From NCBI GenBank assembly GCA_934045905.1, contig OW203761.1:36196964-36260963 (forward strand): a stretch of DNA of 64,000 bases. The letters are read 5' to 3'. The position numbers were made by a program, and so were the translations under genes. The notes beneath the pieces are model-generated. The model saw only the letters and a list, made by a program, of their open reading frames with translations, made no database searches and was not told the DNA's origin. Origin of the DNA: Leuctra nigra (lineage: Eukaryota; Arthropoda; Insecta; Plecoptera; Leuctridae). Below, piece after piece: positions 11,301 through 23,600 of the stretch (positions are counted from its first letter, which is position 1; each line of letters begins with the position of its first letter).

Positions 11301-14300
11301 ATGATCGTTGAGAGTGATCCGGTAGTTCAAAATTTGGTGACGATATCCTAGTTTAGGTTAAAAATACATTTTTAAATATTATACCTTACAAATACGTTGA
11401 GCGAATACGAGGCCTCAAGGAAACAGGATGAGAGTGGTTCTTCAAAATTTTTTATCGAGATTTTTCTTTACACTTGCAGAATTTTTAAAAATCATAGAGT
11501 TATCACACATTTAAGCTCACTTAACTGAATAATGCCACACACTGAAGTACATTACGATCTTTGATACGTCCTAGGAGTGTTAATACGAAATCTATTTTAA
11601 AATAATCGTTTTTAGCACTTGAGGTTGTACCAGAGGATATACTCAAGTGTGTGGCATAATTTCGAACTGTGAGTTTAAATGTGCACCTACTTTAAAAATT
11701 AGTTTCGAGTCAAAAATTATTTCCCGATTGGGAATTTTGAATGAGCAACAAATCGGACTTACCGCATCACTCTCAACGAGAAATAGGCTTACAACCATAG
11801 ATTTATTTATAATACGCTGGTATTCACCAGAGCGATTAGTAATTAATTACTTACAAAATGACTAGAATTTTTGAGGAATGATTTAGTTGCATAGACAGTA
11901 GAAGTGAGGTGAAAATCAAAGTATGTACATTTATCATATTATAAATAAATGGATGCAATTAGGCAAATACCAGAGTGTGACTGCTGACATTGTTTGTTGG
12001 TGTATAATAGCTAAGAAAGAAAAGGTAAGTTCGCACAGCAGTCATTGACTCAGTGTGTAGGTAATTAGCAAGATTCATGGACATCATTACTACATTCATA
12101 CTAGTAGAGACGGTTGTCTCACTCCTATACTGATAACATTGACCGCAGTGAAGCCTTTTTAGACCCTGTGATTGGGGAAATCTGGGTGGCCCCGGTGATT
12201 TAAGCGACGTCTATAGCGTGAAGAGTGAACTACTTGATGACCAATCTCTGACGATGGCTCAACCGTTAATTCATAGTTTACACTTGATATGCCTGCTGGC
12301 ACGCAGAATAGCTGTTATTTGACGATATTTAATGGTTTTATAGTTCATTTTATAGTTTAATTGTAAATATCTGATATAAAACAAAAGAAGATCGTGCATA
12401 GCATATAAATGCTACGACGGCTCAATGGATAAATTTAGCAGTTAGTTCATATTTTTACCACTAGTGCTGATATATGCGCTAACGATGCCGGGATACTCCA
12501 ATATTTCTCATGTCGAAAAGGCTTCACGTTCATTGGTGGAGTGAGAATACCTCTGCTATAGTGTAAGTGTATATCTATATATATCTCTCTGCCGTGTAAT
12601 TAGCCAGTAAAACCAACTAAAAGTTAAAATGGAAATTTGTGGCATCATATTTCAAAATGATTGAAGCAGTTACCTAAATATAATTCATAATTAAGTTAAA
12701 CTGCTGTAACTTCTTTTTGGTTATACCAGCACGGCCAATGGGCAATGACACAGAGTAGCAAAGCATTTTTGTTCTCATTTGAAACATGTATTGGTAAGTA
12801 AAATTCTTTATAATTAATTGCATCCAAATACTTATTATTATGAATTAATATTATTTTACCTGAAGGTACACTTTTTAATAACTAAAACTCCACTTGAAAT
12901 GAAACCATCCTCTTATTGGAGAATGCTGAGGAAAAGGACGACACGAAATATGTGTCAGGCTGCTTGTATGCTTGGTAAGACAGCCTGCTAGGTACAGTAC
13001 ATAATACATACAATGAGTAATCAATAGTCATCTAGTACATTGATCACAATAGATACCTAATTGATATCAGCTAATTGTATGCTACAGTTCCAGCTGCATT
13101 TGCCGCTTGATTCACACTCATTTTCAGCTATAGAATTTGTGCAACAATGCGAACAACTAGTAAACCAAGGCTCTCGTTCATGTTCATTAATTAGAAACTG
13201 TGAAGATTAAATGCTGTATAGTATAGATAGATACCATGTATTCAGATTCAGAATCATACAAACTATACGTAGCCGTAAAGCTACAAGTGCTCAACAACTG
13301 ATCATCCATTTGGTATGATTATCAAATAATTAATCTTCCATGATATCAGATCACACAATAATGTACACATTATTCTAAAAGGACGGCTAGAAATACTAGA
13401 GAAAATCAACAGATGACAATAAAGTATCTCTCACTACGCATACGATATCAAAACAAACCTAATGGGCATTCACATTTATTTGGGTAAAACAATAAATTAA
13501 AATGGCATGTTAGGTATATAAAAAACTTAAAAATGTAAATAGGAGAATAAAAGTGTACATACATGTAAATTGCAAATGCCAAATTACACAAAGTACAACT
13601 ATGAAATACCTATGTATGAATTATTAAAACTTGGTTCAGATTCATAGAAAGCACCATTGTGCCTAATAATTTTGTAAATGATACCTATTTTTAGTGTTAT
13701 TCTTGATCAATAATACATCAACAAGAATCTGTGACCTGCAATGGTTTCGATTAGGCGACAGAGCAAATATCAACATCAATTTAGGCACAGCATCTGCTGA
13801 TAGTCAGCTATGGCAGGAAGAAAAGAAAGAAAGAGAAGAAGTTGATGAAAAGTGTGAAGTGGTAATACGTTCATCAAATTATCAAATACAACACCAAACT
13901 GCAGTTTGGTTTCCTACACATAGTTTTAGAAGTGAGCCAGCCTAATGCTTTGCAATGTCTGCAATTGATTGAGATGTGTGTGAATTAAAGTGTACACTAA
14001 GGTTTTAACACTACACAAGACAAGAAAAGTATAAATGGGCAGTTTGAGCCGAGAATCGGAAAGACTTGTATAAAGTCAATTTTTCAGATCAATGATAAAG
14101 AAGGGAAGGTAAGAGATAGTATTTTGTTTCAAATTCCGATATCGATGTAAATCTACGGAAACGATCATGTAGAGAGGTTGCTGACCTGAATACCGCGAGT
14201 AGCCATCAGCAGTAGTAGACTTAATAGTTGCAACAATTCATCTTCAAGAAAAGAAAGTCCTGTTAAAATAAAAAAAAAATCTCTGAGAAATGGACAAAAT

Positions 14301-14561
14301 TACACTAAAAAAATACAAACTACAAAGGTATTCTGTTTTGTTCCCACATACAACTCATGAATGAAAAGCTGTTAACTTACAAGTCAAAATGAATGTAAGA
14401 CGGAGCAAAGAATTCGTATCATAAGCCTCCATTTTGCATGTTACCTACTTGATGTGAGACATTTAGCAGAATGTGAAGATGACGGAGAACTTACCAAATC
14501 ACGTTTTATGGCAATTAAGTACTGCAGTTGGCATTGCACCGAGGCGACCTCTCTTCCGACC
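8341..14561. other. Long gene-poor stretch downstream of the two-BTB gene
   Basis: Contains a 25-bp G run (8526-8550) and a 19-bp G run (10503-10521), both likely assembly-sensitive. A minus-strand frame at 8609-8863 and another around 9650-9770 have some coding-like composition, but I recognise neither and cannot tie them to exons. The 3' UTR of the gene ending at 14562 must lie in the right-hand part; a minus-strand AATAAA near 13470 is one possible polyadenylation signal. Confidence 0.4.
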
Positions 14562-14621
14562 TCAGGAGGAATAGTAGAAGTTTACGGCACGGTTGATGTC
14601 GTAGTCAGCGGCAAGTGCAAT
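14562..14621 (-). CDS. Exon 11 (last) of the two-BTB gene, 20 codons
   Basis: Too short to be found as an open frame alone, but it is bounded by the acceptor ACATTTCAG and a TGA stop (14562-14564), in phase 0. It completes the UBA-like helix bundle with IALAADYDINRAVNFYYSS, the 'A.DYDINRAVN' pattern expected for a final UBA helix. Confidence 0.85.
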   Translation of the reverse strand: MALAADYDINRAVNFYYSS

Positions 14622-17600
14622 CTGAAATGTAGTGAAACAATCCAGGTTTATAAATTGTACATTACACAATGCAGTATTCAGAGTTGACCCCACATCAATG
14701 TGAACTGTAGTGACAATGGATGTATGAGATATTTTGACATGCAAGCATTTGGTATTCATTGGTACCATCTGCGTCATTTTAATACTGTTGTGTTCTTTAT
14801 TGATGTGGATACATTGTTAAAACAATTCTCCAGAATATGCTACATATCTGGCCTAAGCTGGCTGCATAAATGAAATGAAAGAAAGTAAAAATAATAAGTA
14901 AAAATGAAAGTGTCCTATTTTCTGCCATCTTTACCTGAACAAGTTCTTCCCTGGTGACTTGATCTCCCACGATGTCAACGAGCTGACTGAGACAGTTCTC
15001 CAGTCGAGCGGAGTCCTGCGTGAGTGGCAGATCCTCCATGGAGCTGCTGTTGGATCGCTCCACTTCGCGGGAGTTGACGTGGAGGTTGGACATCATATCC
15101 TCCATGTCAGCCAGACTCGACGACACCGACGTCGGCGTCTCGGGACTGGCACATTGAGGGAACGGCAAGAGCTTCTCGGTCGTCTGAGACTTCCTCGGCT
15201 TCACCCAGATCACAAGGTCGTAGATCTCGGCCTGAAGATTCTGCGGCAGTTCTTCAAACAGTTCGCTGTCCATGATGTCGGGGTTGAGTGATATGAAACT
15301 CAGACACGAACTCTGGAACAAAGAATTTCACATCATGAAGTCGAATTTTTGTGTATTTAATTAACGTATTGCACAATATTGACAAGAACCCTATCTACCA
15401 ACAAGATTCAAGTAAGTAGCCATCAACAACGTCTTATGATCTAGACTAGTAGAAAGACTCTGCGACTGAAGCCGACCCCGCATGCATGGCGCTGTGTTAC
15501 CGGGCGAGAGCGCTTAGCGAGATGCATGAATTGGATACAATGCCGTATCATCGTCTAAGAATGTGCTGTTACCGCGTATTTGTAAACAATCATCTAAATA
15601 ATGACTAAACATTATGTCAACTCAACCCTTCCCACACTCAGTACCGAAGTAATGCATAAAATCTGTCGATTATTGGAACACATTGTTTGCCAACAGGTAG
15701 TAACTCATATTCGGAATAATGTTGAAATTTTATCCCAATATAATGAAGACATACATGTAAATAATAATATTATACCATATTCCGTTGTTATTTTCTCAAA
15801 AACTTGGAGATTAATAGGTACTCTGATAATCCTATGCGCGGCAACGTTATAGCTACTAGCGCAACACACCGCCACGTGACTCGATGTAGTTTCTCTCTCT
15901 CTCTCTCGCATCAGCATTTCCCCCGCTACTGCCCGGCTTCACCGCCTGCTGTACTGCGGGATATAAATTACTAGTCTAGAACATAAGATGTCGTTGGTAG
16001 CCATGAACACTAATCACCCTTCCCTCATCCAAGTTATGCTATTTACTTAAGAGATAGGGGGCGGAGAAAATTGTGAAATTATGAACACCCTCTTCAGTCT
16101 TCAGGTGCTTCTAACTAGGAAAACGCTCAGTGTAACGCGTTGATGAGCGAGCACGGGTACGTGCAAATTCTCGAACCGGAAATGCGTACACAACGCACAG
16201 AAAACATATACATCCATATGGAATTGATTATGATATCAACTTAAAAGTGTATGCTTTTCATCGAAACTTTAAAATAGCATCTAAGCACCTGGTTCATAAA
16301 GCAAATCAGAATCAATTTTCAATTGGCACTGGAAAACATTCATTTCGATACTTCATTACTGACAGATATTAAAAATGTAAATAACTTCATACGTTCTTAA
16401 CTGATTGGGATGAAATTTTGTAAAATAAGAGACAATATTGGTCTTAATGATCATGCAAAATATGAGTTTGATCAGAATTATCGAAGACCGTTTTCATTTT
16501 TCAGCCTATCAGGAGATATTTATTTAAATTTTAACCAATGAATCTGAGTAACGTGTTGATGAGCGAGCACGGATACGCGCAACACCTCGAACCGAAATTC
16601 TGTCTATCGAAAATGTCATTAAAAGCCAATAATTCTAAAATTTCGCCACAGATTTGTATAGAAATCTCAAAACATTCCTAAAATATTGGTCCAAATAACC
16701 ATGCAAAGCTTTAAGTTGATCGATTGAACCTTTATGATTGAACTGTTCCGTGTTAATTTTCAAAAATCACAGGATCTCCTTCAAAAAATATACCCGAGAC
16801 CACTCATTTGATATAAGTGTGTCTACACAATATCAGATCGACTGTTAAACGGTCATTATCAGTTTCATTTGCGTTTGAAAGTTTCTGCTCTAACTACCTT
16901 GCCTTGAACTGAAGAGTCGAAGTCGCCGTGAATTTGACAGCCAACACGCAAATAGTCCGTAAAATGTCAATAACGTTTGGATTTAAACACAGATTAGTAT
17001 GAAAATTGTCAATAATGCAGATAATGTTGGTCCCAACCATCATGCGAAGTTATAAGTTGATCGTTCAATCGGTTATAGTTTAAATTTCTAAAAACACAGG
17101 AAAGATGGTTTTAAATTTTAACCAATGGGAGGATTTGGCTGAAACTTTGTTTGATTGGGTACAATGTTGGGGGTAATGACTTGTCAAAATTTCAATTTGA
17201 TCAAAACAACTAATCGAAAGTAAATTTTTTTTAAATTTGAACCAATCAATGGATTTCAAAAAAATTAGGGTCTGCAACAATCAGAAATGTTACGTACATG
17301 TGTGCAAAATTTCAGCTCGATCGAAGAAAAACTCTGACCTGTATATCGTCAGTAACAGAAAAAAAAAAAAAAAAAAAAAAACAGAGGTCCGTGCCAAAAG
17401 AGCCAAATGGAGACGCTCGCTTCGCTCGCTCAATAATCTTAATAATAGTTTCTAAGAAAGAAATATTTCAGAAACATGACGAACAAGAAACACTAACCCT
17501 GAGAGTATTAGCATTGAATTGATCTGCCATGCTGAGGAAGTACAGCACCGAGTCTTCGTCAATATGCCTCTTCAGTCCTTGTTCGCAAGCCTGCTTCAAC

Positions 17601-20600
17601 GAGTCCACTTCGTAGCGATCACTCAACAGCATGAGGTCAGCAATCTGGTCAACAGACAACTCCTTAGTTGCCAACTGACCGTGGTACAGATAGTCGAGAA
17701 ATGTTGAAAAGAGGAAAGGATTGGTGTCGTGTATGACGATCTTTCGGTCGATGGCTTCCCGCATGCCGGAAAGAAGAGCGCGTCTGAACCAGTCGCACCG
17801 CGCCGCAACGATGACCCGATGTGCACGCATCGTGCACACTTCGTCTCCCTCCGAGTCGGGGGCAGGCACTTGGACGGGGAGGGTTGAAGGATGCGTGTGA
17901 TCGATCACAGTATCGGGACCATCTTGCGAGGTGATCACTTCGAAAGTCATGTCCGTTTCAATGCCAGATCGTAGCAGCTGAATTGCTGACTTGGAGATTA
18001 TGCTGTTTTTAGCAAGTGGTGGGACGCACAGAGATTCTACCAGGTTCAGCTGTAAATTGAAATAAACACAATTTAATAACAGCTCATTCGTGGGGATTTC
18101 TGCAAAATGTATTGACTCACATTTCTAGTTCTCATATTTATAATTGAAATACAATGTATTTAGATAAAGCCATAGATATTTTATTTTTAATGCTCACTCT
18201 AGTCTCTTGACTTAATGCTCAAATAAAGAATCAGAATAAAGAATCACAAATAAAGAATCACTAACATGTAGGTAGGTCGGTAAAAAAACAGTAGGTATTT
18301 AAAAAAAAAAAAGATTTGCTTAAAAAGTTAAGATGGCAGCATCCAAAGAAGTCTAGATGCTAACTCGTCTAACTCGTTGAGTTTACAACTCAAGCAGGTG
18401 AGCTGTTATTTTATTGATCATAACAAGGATTCATTGTCAAGGAACAGGACAGCAGCCAATCAGTTTCGTTCAAATACTGTTTTCAGTAAGTGCCAAGTGT
18501 ACCTAGTTAGTGTTTGCCGATAACTCTTTTTTGCTGTTGGCGAAGTTAATGAAAAATAAAATCTTTTTGATTTTCAATTAGTAATTAGCTTTACCAGACT
18601 ATAGAATAGGCTATTTTGATGACGCTGTTAACTCAATTTTTACAAAATGTGAGTTACTGACTTTGCGGTAAGCCCAGTGGCGGTTTGTGGGTTTGAAATG
18701 TGGGGAGGCAGAAAAATATTTTATAAATACGTTTTATATATTAAACGTAATTATAAAATACTACAGTAAACGCGCGGGCAGAGCGGCGCGGGCAGAAAGC
18801 TTCGTCGTTCGCTCGGAGCCTCTCGGGCATGTTCGCCGCCTCCCTGACGTCATCATAGCTCTGCATGCGTCGCGCTTACCCCGCACTCCCGCGCTTGCCC
18901 CTCGCCTGTAGAAATCAGAGGCTACACGAGGCTGTAAGCAGCTCTGCCTCCCTTGCAGTCCGCGTATACGGCTAACGTGTATTCAGCAGCGCGCGCACTC
19001 ATTGTCGGGGATAGGCGTGGCGAATTAAACCAATCAGTCAAAGTAAAATACTAATATTTATGGAGGCACAGCCTCCCTTGCCTCATGCACAAACCGCCAC
19101 TGGGTAAGCCAGATTGTGTGTGGTTTCTACGACTACTTGCATGATATTTACCTTGTACCCGTGCTGCTTTGGTGTGGAATGAGCCGTTCCTTTAGCCGTG
19201 TGGTGGTTGTCGCTCGACGAGCCGCCGTAGTGCGCCGGGTCCAAGAGACCGAGGCTGAACAGCGACTGAGTGAACGAATCTCGCTGGACCAAGTCACACA
19301 TCTGCACCATCACGTCTTGCAAGGTGCCGGTGTGCAGTAACAACTTTTGAAGCAGACCCGACTATCAAGAACAAATATGTTGTTATAAAGGTACATCTGA
19401 GCAAAACTTAGAACATTACCTAAAACATTCTTTTCACTCACCACTTTGGAAGTACCAACTTTGAAGCAAAACTTAAATTCTCGCCACTCAAGTTTGTCAT
19501 CAAGTGCTGCCGTTACTTCTTCCAGTCTCAAAAGAAATATAGGCAACTCTTCAATCAACTGTTCTAGGTTTCGGGCAACAGAGCGTACTTTATTCGCACT
19601 TGTGAGTGAACTAAAGCTTTCCTTCTTTTGCAAGAGAAGATCCAAACTAAATGCAATCCTCTGGTGCGAGCTTCGGAATTTGCTCAGCTCTCGAATGTGG
19701 AGAACATTCTTCAAGGACTTGCCCAAGATTTCTACAACCGAACCTTTCTGGCTTTTGCAACCATCGGATGGCGAGAGTGTGAGGATTATGTGCTCTAGTG
19801 CGCATTTCACTTCTTCCACAAGAGTCGAAACAGTTGCCAGTATTGTCTCAATCTGTCAAGCAAATAATTCATTGTAAATGTAGCTTACCTCAGAGGTAAA
19901 GGCCAGTAGTTCATTTTCTCGATTTTGCGTTGCACACTTTTGGAATGACTATTAATTGCCAAATTTGACAGATGTCAACAAATACGGTTATATTGATATA
20001 TTCTTTTAAACAATAACTCATGTCACAATTACAAATATGATTGGACGAAGACAGAATTACTAGTTTCTGGGCTCATCCCAAGAATCAATGAAATGGACCT
20101 CTGGCCTTCTACCTCTGAGGTACAAATATTAGAGATACAGAGATACCTACTGAAAAACATTTTACCTACGTAATGTAATAGGGATACACCGGATTTCAAT
20201 AGCAAGTTTTAATTATTTTCAATAACTAGGTAGTCTTTTAAAACAAAAGAAAATATATGGTCTGCTGACAAGACAGGTTCAGAGTTAAGGTACGTTTACA
20301 GCTCGGCGTTCGACGTTCGACGCTCAGCGTTGGCTAATCAGGAAGCTCAACGGCGAGCGCTGAGCGCCGAACGTCGAACGAACGCCGAGCTGTAAACGTA
20401 CCTTTAGTGTAAAAATTCACAATGTTAAGCACGGTGTTACGTATACTTTTGAATGATGTTCCATTTTTGACAATAACCATAAAGTAAAGTAGTACCTATC
20501 CCAGAAAAAAACACTCCGTGTAAAAAAGGCAGCCAAGTCTCTTTACTTAAAAAAAAATCAACACCGAAAAGGAGTGATATCAAAAAAGGAGCCAAGTCAA

Positions 20601-23600
20601 TGACATTTCCAAATATTTAATCGTATCTTTGAAATAGAAGTATAAACACCGAGAAATACTTTACAAAAGGACTTGGCGCATCGTTTTTTTAAAGACATCA
20701 TTCTATCCTAAAAGTGGAAAGATTATTAACAAGTAGGTACATATTCCTCTTTTTATTTGAGCCAGGATCTATGAATCAAGCTACTTTTGGTAATGGCTAT
20801 TTTATAATTTTGTAATGGCGATAGAAGAAAGATGTCATGCTGTAATAGAAGTAATAATAAGGGAGGTAGAATTAAATAACAAGGAAGTGGGCTCATATAT
20901 ATTCTTATAGCACTGTTAATATGGTGATATTAGAAGGATATCTTTTCATAATTTGATCATGACTGAGGGAAATCATGAAAAGTTGTCAAATAATTACTAA
21001 CTATTTATAGAACACTATTATATTATGGAAGTATATTATTATGGTATATATTATACCATTATATGGTATATATTATTATGGTTTTAATAGTTGTTCAATG
21101 TGACTTCACTGTGTACTTTGTGAAATGTATTGTTATAAAATGTGGATTAATAGAAATGTATTTCATTGTGAGAAGGTGTAACGCATGAGACTTAATTATG
21201 TTGACCACGAAACAATAATATGAAGATAACTATTGTATATTTATTACAAATATAGGCAACAAGTTTCATCGCGTACATATTCAAATAGAAAATATTTTAC
21301 AGTAGGTATGTAGGTATAATATGTAATTGAAAGTTGTGTCCCTATTATTCTAAAAATTCTAAATTACGGTTGTATATAAATGGCATATGCTTATGAATAG
21401 AAAAATGTCTTTAAAAAAACGATGCGCCAAGTCCTTTTGTAAAGTATTTCTCGGTGTTTATACTTCTATTTCAAAGATACGATTAAATATTTGGAAATGT
21501 CATTGACTTGGCTCCTTTTTTGATATCACTCCTTTTCGGTGTTGATTTTTTTTTAAGTAAAGAGACTTGGCTGCCTTTTTTACATGGAGTGTTTTTTTCT
21601 GGGATATCACTTCTTTTGTTAGTTTATTCATACAGCTTGTAGCACATGTCCGAGCAAGGACTAATTTCTTTAAAAAAATACGCCTCAACCGATTAGGATA
21701 GGTACTAAGAAATTACAATCGGTCCAGCCGTTTTCGATATATTATAACGTCCCTTCCGGTTTTGAAATGGCGGCCGAAATTAATGTCGTCTTGAATTCAT
21801 AATTATTAGTCATACTATTTCCAAAATTTGGTTGCAATCGGTACAGCCGCTTTCGATAATGACGTCACTTCGGTTTTAACAATGGCGGCCGAAAATAATG
21901 TCGTCTTTAATTCATAATTATTAGTCCTACACATTTCCAAAATTTGGTTGCAATTGGTACAGCCGTTTTCGATATATGACGTCACTTCCGGTTTTGACAA
22001 TGGCGGCCGAAAATAATGTCGTCTTTATTTCATAATTATATTAGTCCGACATAATTCTAAAATTTGGTTGCAATTGGTACATCCGTTTTCGATATATGAC
22101 GTCACTTCCGGTTTTAACAATGGCGGCCGAAATTAATGTCGTATTGAATTCATAATTATAAGTCCTACACAATTCCAAAATTTAGTTGCAATCGGTACAG
22201 CCGTTTTCGTTGTATGACGTCACTTCCGGTTTTAGAAAATGGCGGCCGAGAGCACTGCAACCTTGAATTTATAATTATTTACAATGTATGTTTACTAAAT
22301 ATCTATTTAAAAGTATAAAGTGGTGAACTTAGTGTCCTTTAGAATATTAATGACGTCATTTAGCATTTTTATGACGTCATTTCCGGTATAGGTAATAAGA
22401 AAACAATTAAGTTTTATCTAGTTGAAACTTCATGAATGACCTTCTGAATTCAATAGCGCTAATTTCCGTCAAATCGCTCATGCCGTTTTCAATATATGAC
22501 GTCACTTCCGGTTTCATTTAGTGGTTCCTGCCGCCATTTCCGGTACCGTTAATTTGTATATTCATTTATCCCAATTGATTTTTCAAATAGATTGCAAAAT
22601 GAATATACAGGAGCTAGTTCAGTGGCAATCGGTACAGGCGTTTTCGATGTATGACGTCACTTCCGGTTTCAGGAATGGCGGCCGAGAACACTGTGTATTG
22701 AAATTATAATTTTGTATTGTCTTTGTTACAATGTAAGATAATGATATGTGTATTTAAAGTATAATTTGATGAAATAAGCTAAATATTGCAAATGTATGAC
22801 GCCACTTCCGGTTTAGAATATAAGAAAATTATATTTTAAAGTAACATACTTCATATAGATGACCATCTAAATCGAATGGCGCTAATTTCGTTCTAATCGG
22901 TCCAGCCGTTTTTCATATATGACGTCACTTCCGGTTTAAAAATGGCGGCACAAAAAATCACAAGAGTCAAGGTATCATCAGACGCCAAAAGTGCACATGT
23001 GGTAAAAATTTCAGATCGATCGGTTTATCCGTTTAGGCTGTGGCCCTGTCAACAATGTTTCCTGATATCTGAATCATCATCATCATCATCATCATCAGAT
23101 AGCTTTAAGAAGGGGTATAATTTCACTGTTTTCATGGCCCTCTAGCTCGCAAATGGCAAAACCTGTTGTTCCCAAATTTGGTATATGGGGTGGGGTGGGC
23201 CATAGCTCGAAATTAAGACATTTCACAACAATGTGAGATTTTCCAATTTTAAGATCCAGTAGGCCGAAAATGCCATGTTGTTGCTTACAGTAAAAGTGTT
23301 TGGTCTGCTCCTCAGTTTATTAGGCATTTACGGTATGTTGAGTGAGTGTGAGTGTACAGTACGACTTGGCTGGGTGGAGCGACCGCTCCACTAGATACTA
23401 CAATAAAGATGTAGGTAAATACATTATGAAATAAATTGTCTTGTCATAATAAAACTTTCTGTTTTAATCAACTGTCTAATATTATGTAAAGTAAATGATT
23501 ATTTGCATTTTGCGTAGGTACATTTGATTTAATTTTATGTGAAAAGAAACTTTTCTCTATAGGTAACAAACTCTAGTTAAAACAAATTATACTGTTTCAG

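Noticed and set aside
21700..22960. CRE/ETS/YY1 array as the promoter of a gene
   Set aside because: It lies inside an intron, is tandemly repeated, and no first exon can be placed beside it; kept as a repeat with regulatory-type motifs.
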